From Rugalucina vietnamica (lineage: Eukaryota; Mollusca; Bivalvia; Lucinida; Lucinidae): DNA of 64,000 nt. Shown piece after piece: positions 63,941 through 64,000 of the stretch. Position 1 is the first letter of the stretch; every line of letters starts with the position of its first letter. The stretch covers positions 15,757,351 to 15,821,350 of the forward strand of contig OZ024878.1 of NCBI GenBank assembly GCA_964017185.1, written 5' to 3'. Below the pieces are notes generated by a model. That model was given only the letters and a program-made list of their open reading frames with translations. It ran no database searches and was not told where the DNA came from. Position numbers and translations under genes: made by a program.

Positions 63941-64000
63941 AAAGTCTATTTTCAGCATCTTTTTGTATGACAGGCTCAAATTATTCAAACTTTAAAGCTA

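Overview
This window looks like nuclear DNA of a mollusc, most likely a bivalve. The reasons are spliceable GT-AG exons with matching phases, an animal rhodopsin-type receptor, a DHHC palmitoyltransferase, kringle and CUB exons, a BEL/Pao LTR retrotransposon, tRNA-derived SINEs, and many dispersed hairpin repeats. The species cannot be named from this sequence. Coding DNA is sparse and most of the window is mobile-element material.

Left flank (1-15.6 kb). A minus-strand gene supplies a kringle exon (4726-4415) and a CUB domain split over two exons (1986-1784 and 1403-1232). Their splice phases agree. A dead LINE, a GAAA microsatellite and a minisatellite lie in its introns. A satellite-like array (4.84-6.33 kb) and three copies of a palindromic MITE (here R2) follow. 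A DHHC palmitoyltransferase with one coding exon lies at 9267-8134 (-). From 9.3 to 15.5 kb I see only dispersed repeats and no recognisable gene.

Centre (15,611-46,580). A single BEL/Pao retrotransposon is stretched to 31 kb by nested insertions. Its two LTRs (306 bp, TG...CA) differ at one base and are flanked by a 5-bp duplication, ACCAG. The 5' LTR is split by a 2.2-kb non-LTR fragment that keeps an intact RNase H. The pol gene is split inside a codon context by a 23,080-bp element (19,952-43,031). That element has a TTAA target duplication and multi-kb terminal inverted repeats (TIRs) and contains no recognisable gene. Inside it sit SINEs, R1, R5 and R6 repeats, a 1-kb Tc1/mariner-like MITE, and two more nested inverted-repeat elements (30,127-33,906 and 30,667-33,369). 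Because the LTRs are almost identical, the 23-kb unit appears to have jumped very recently, although its own arms are visibly diverged.

Right flank (46.6-64 kb). A decayed copy of a peptide-type GPCR (47.38-48.75 kb, +) is broken by two MITE-like insertions. Its probable source family member, an open GPCR exon, lies at 62,464-61,435 (-). Both carry V-R-C where D-R-Y is expected. Between them is a two-exon gene for a secreted six-cysteine cationic peptide (52,106-52,160 and 53,251-53,393, +). The rest is R1, R2, R3, R5, R7 and R10 repeats.

Repeat names used here: R1 = 1-2 kb element with hairpin ends and 'AGGTGAGCTAA' terminus; R2 = about 280-bp palindromic MITE; R3 = about 240-bp hairpin MITE; R5 = about 270-bp dispersed repeat; R6 = about 350-bp dispersed repeat; R7 = 500-600-bp duplicated block; R8 = about 180-bp hairpin repeat; R9 = about 165-bp units; R10 = about 190-bp satellite-like units.
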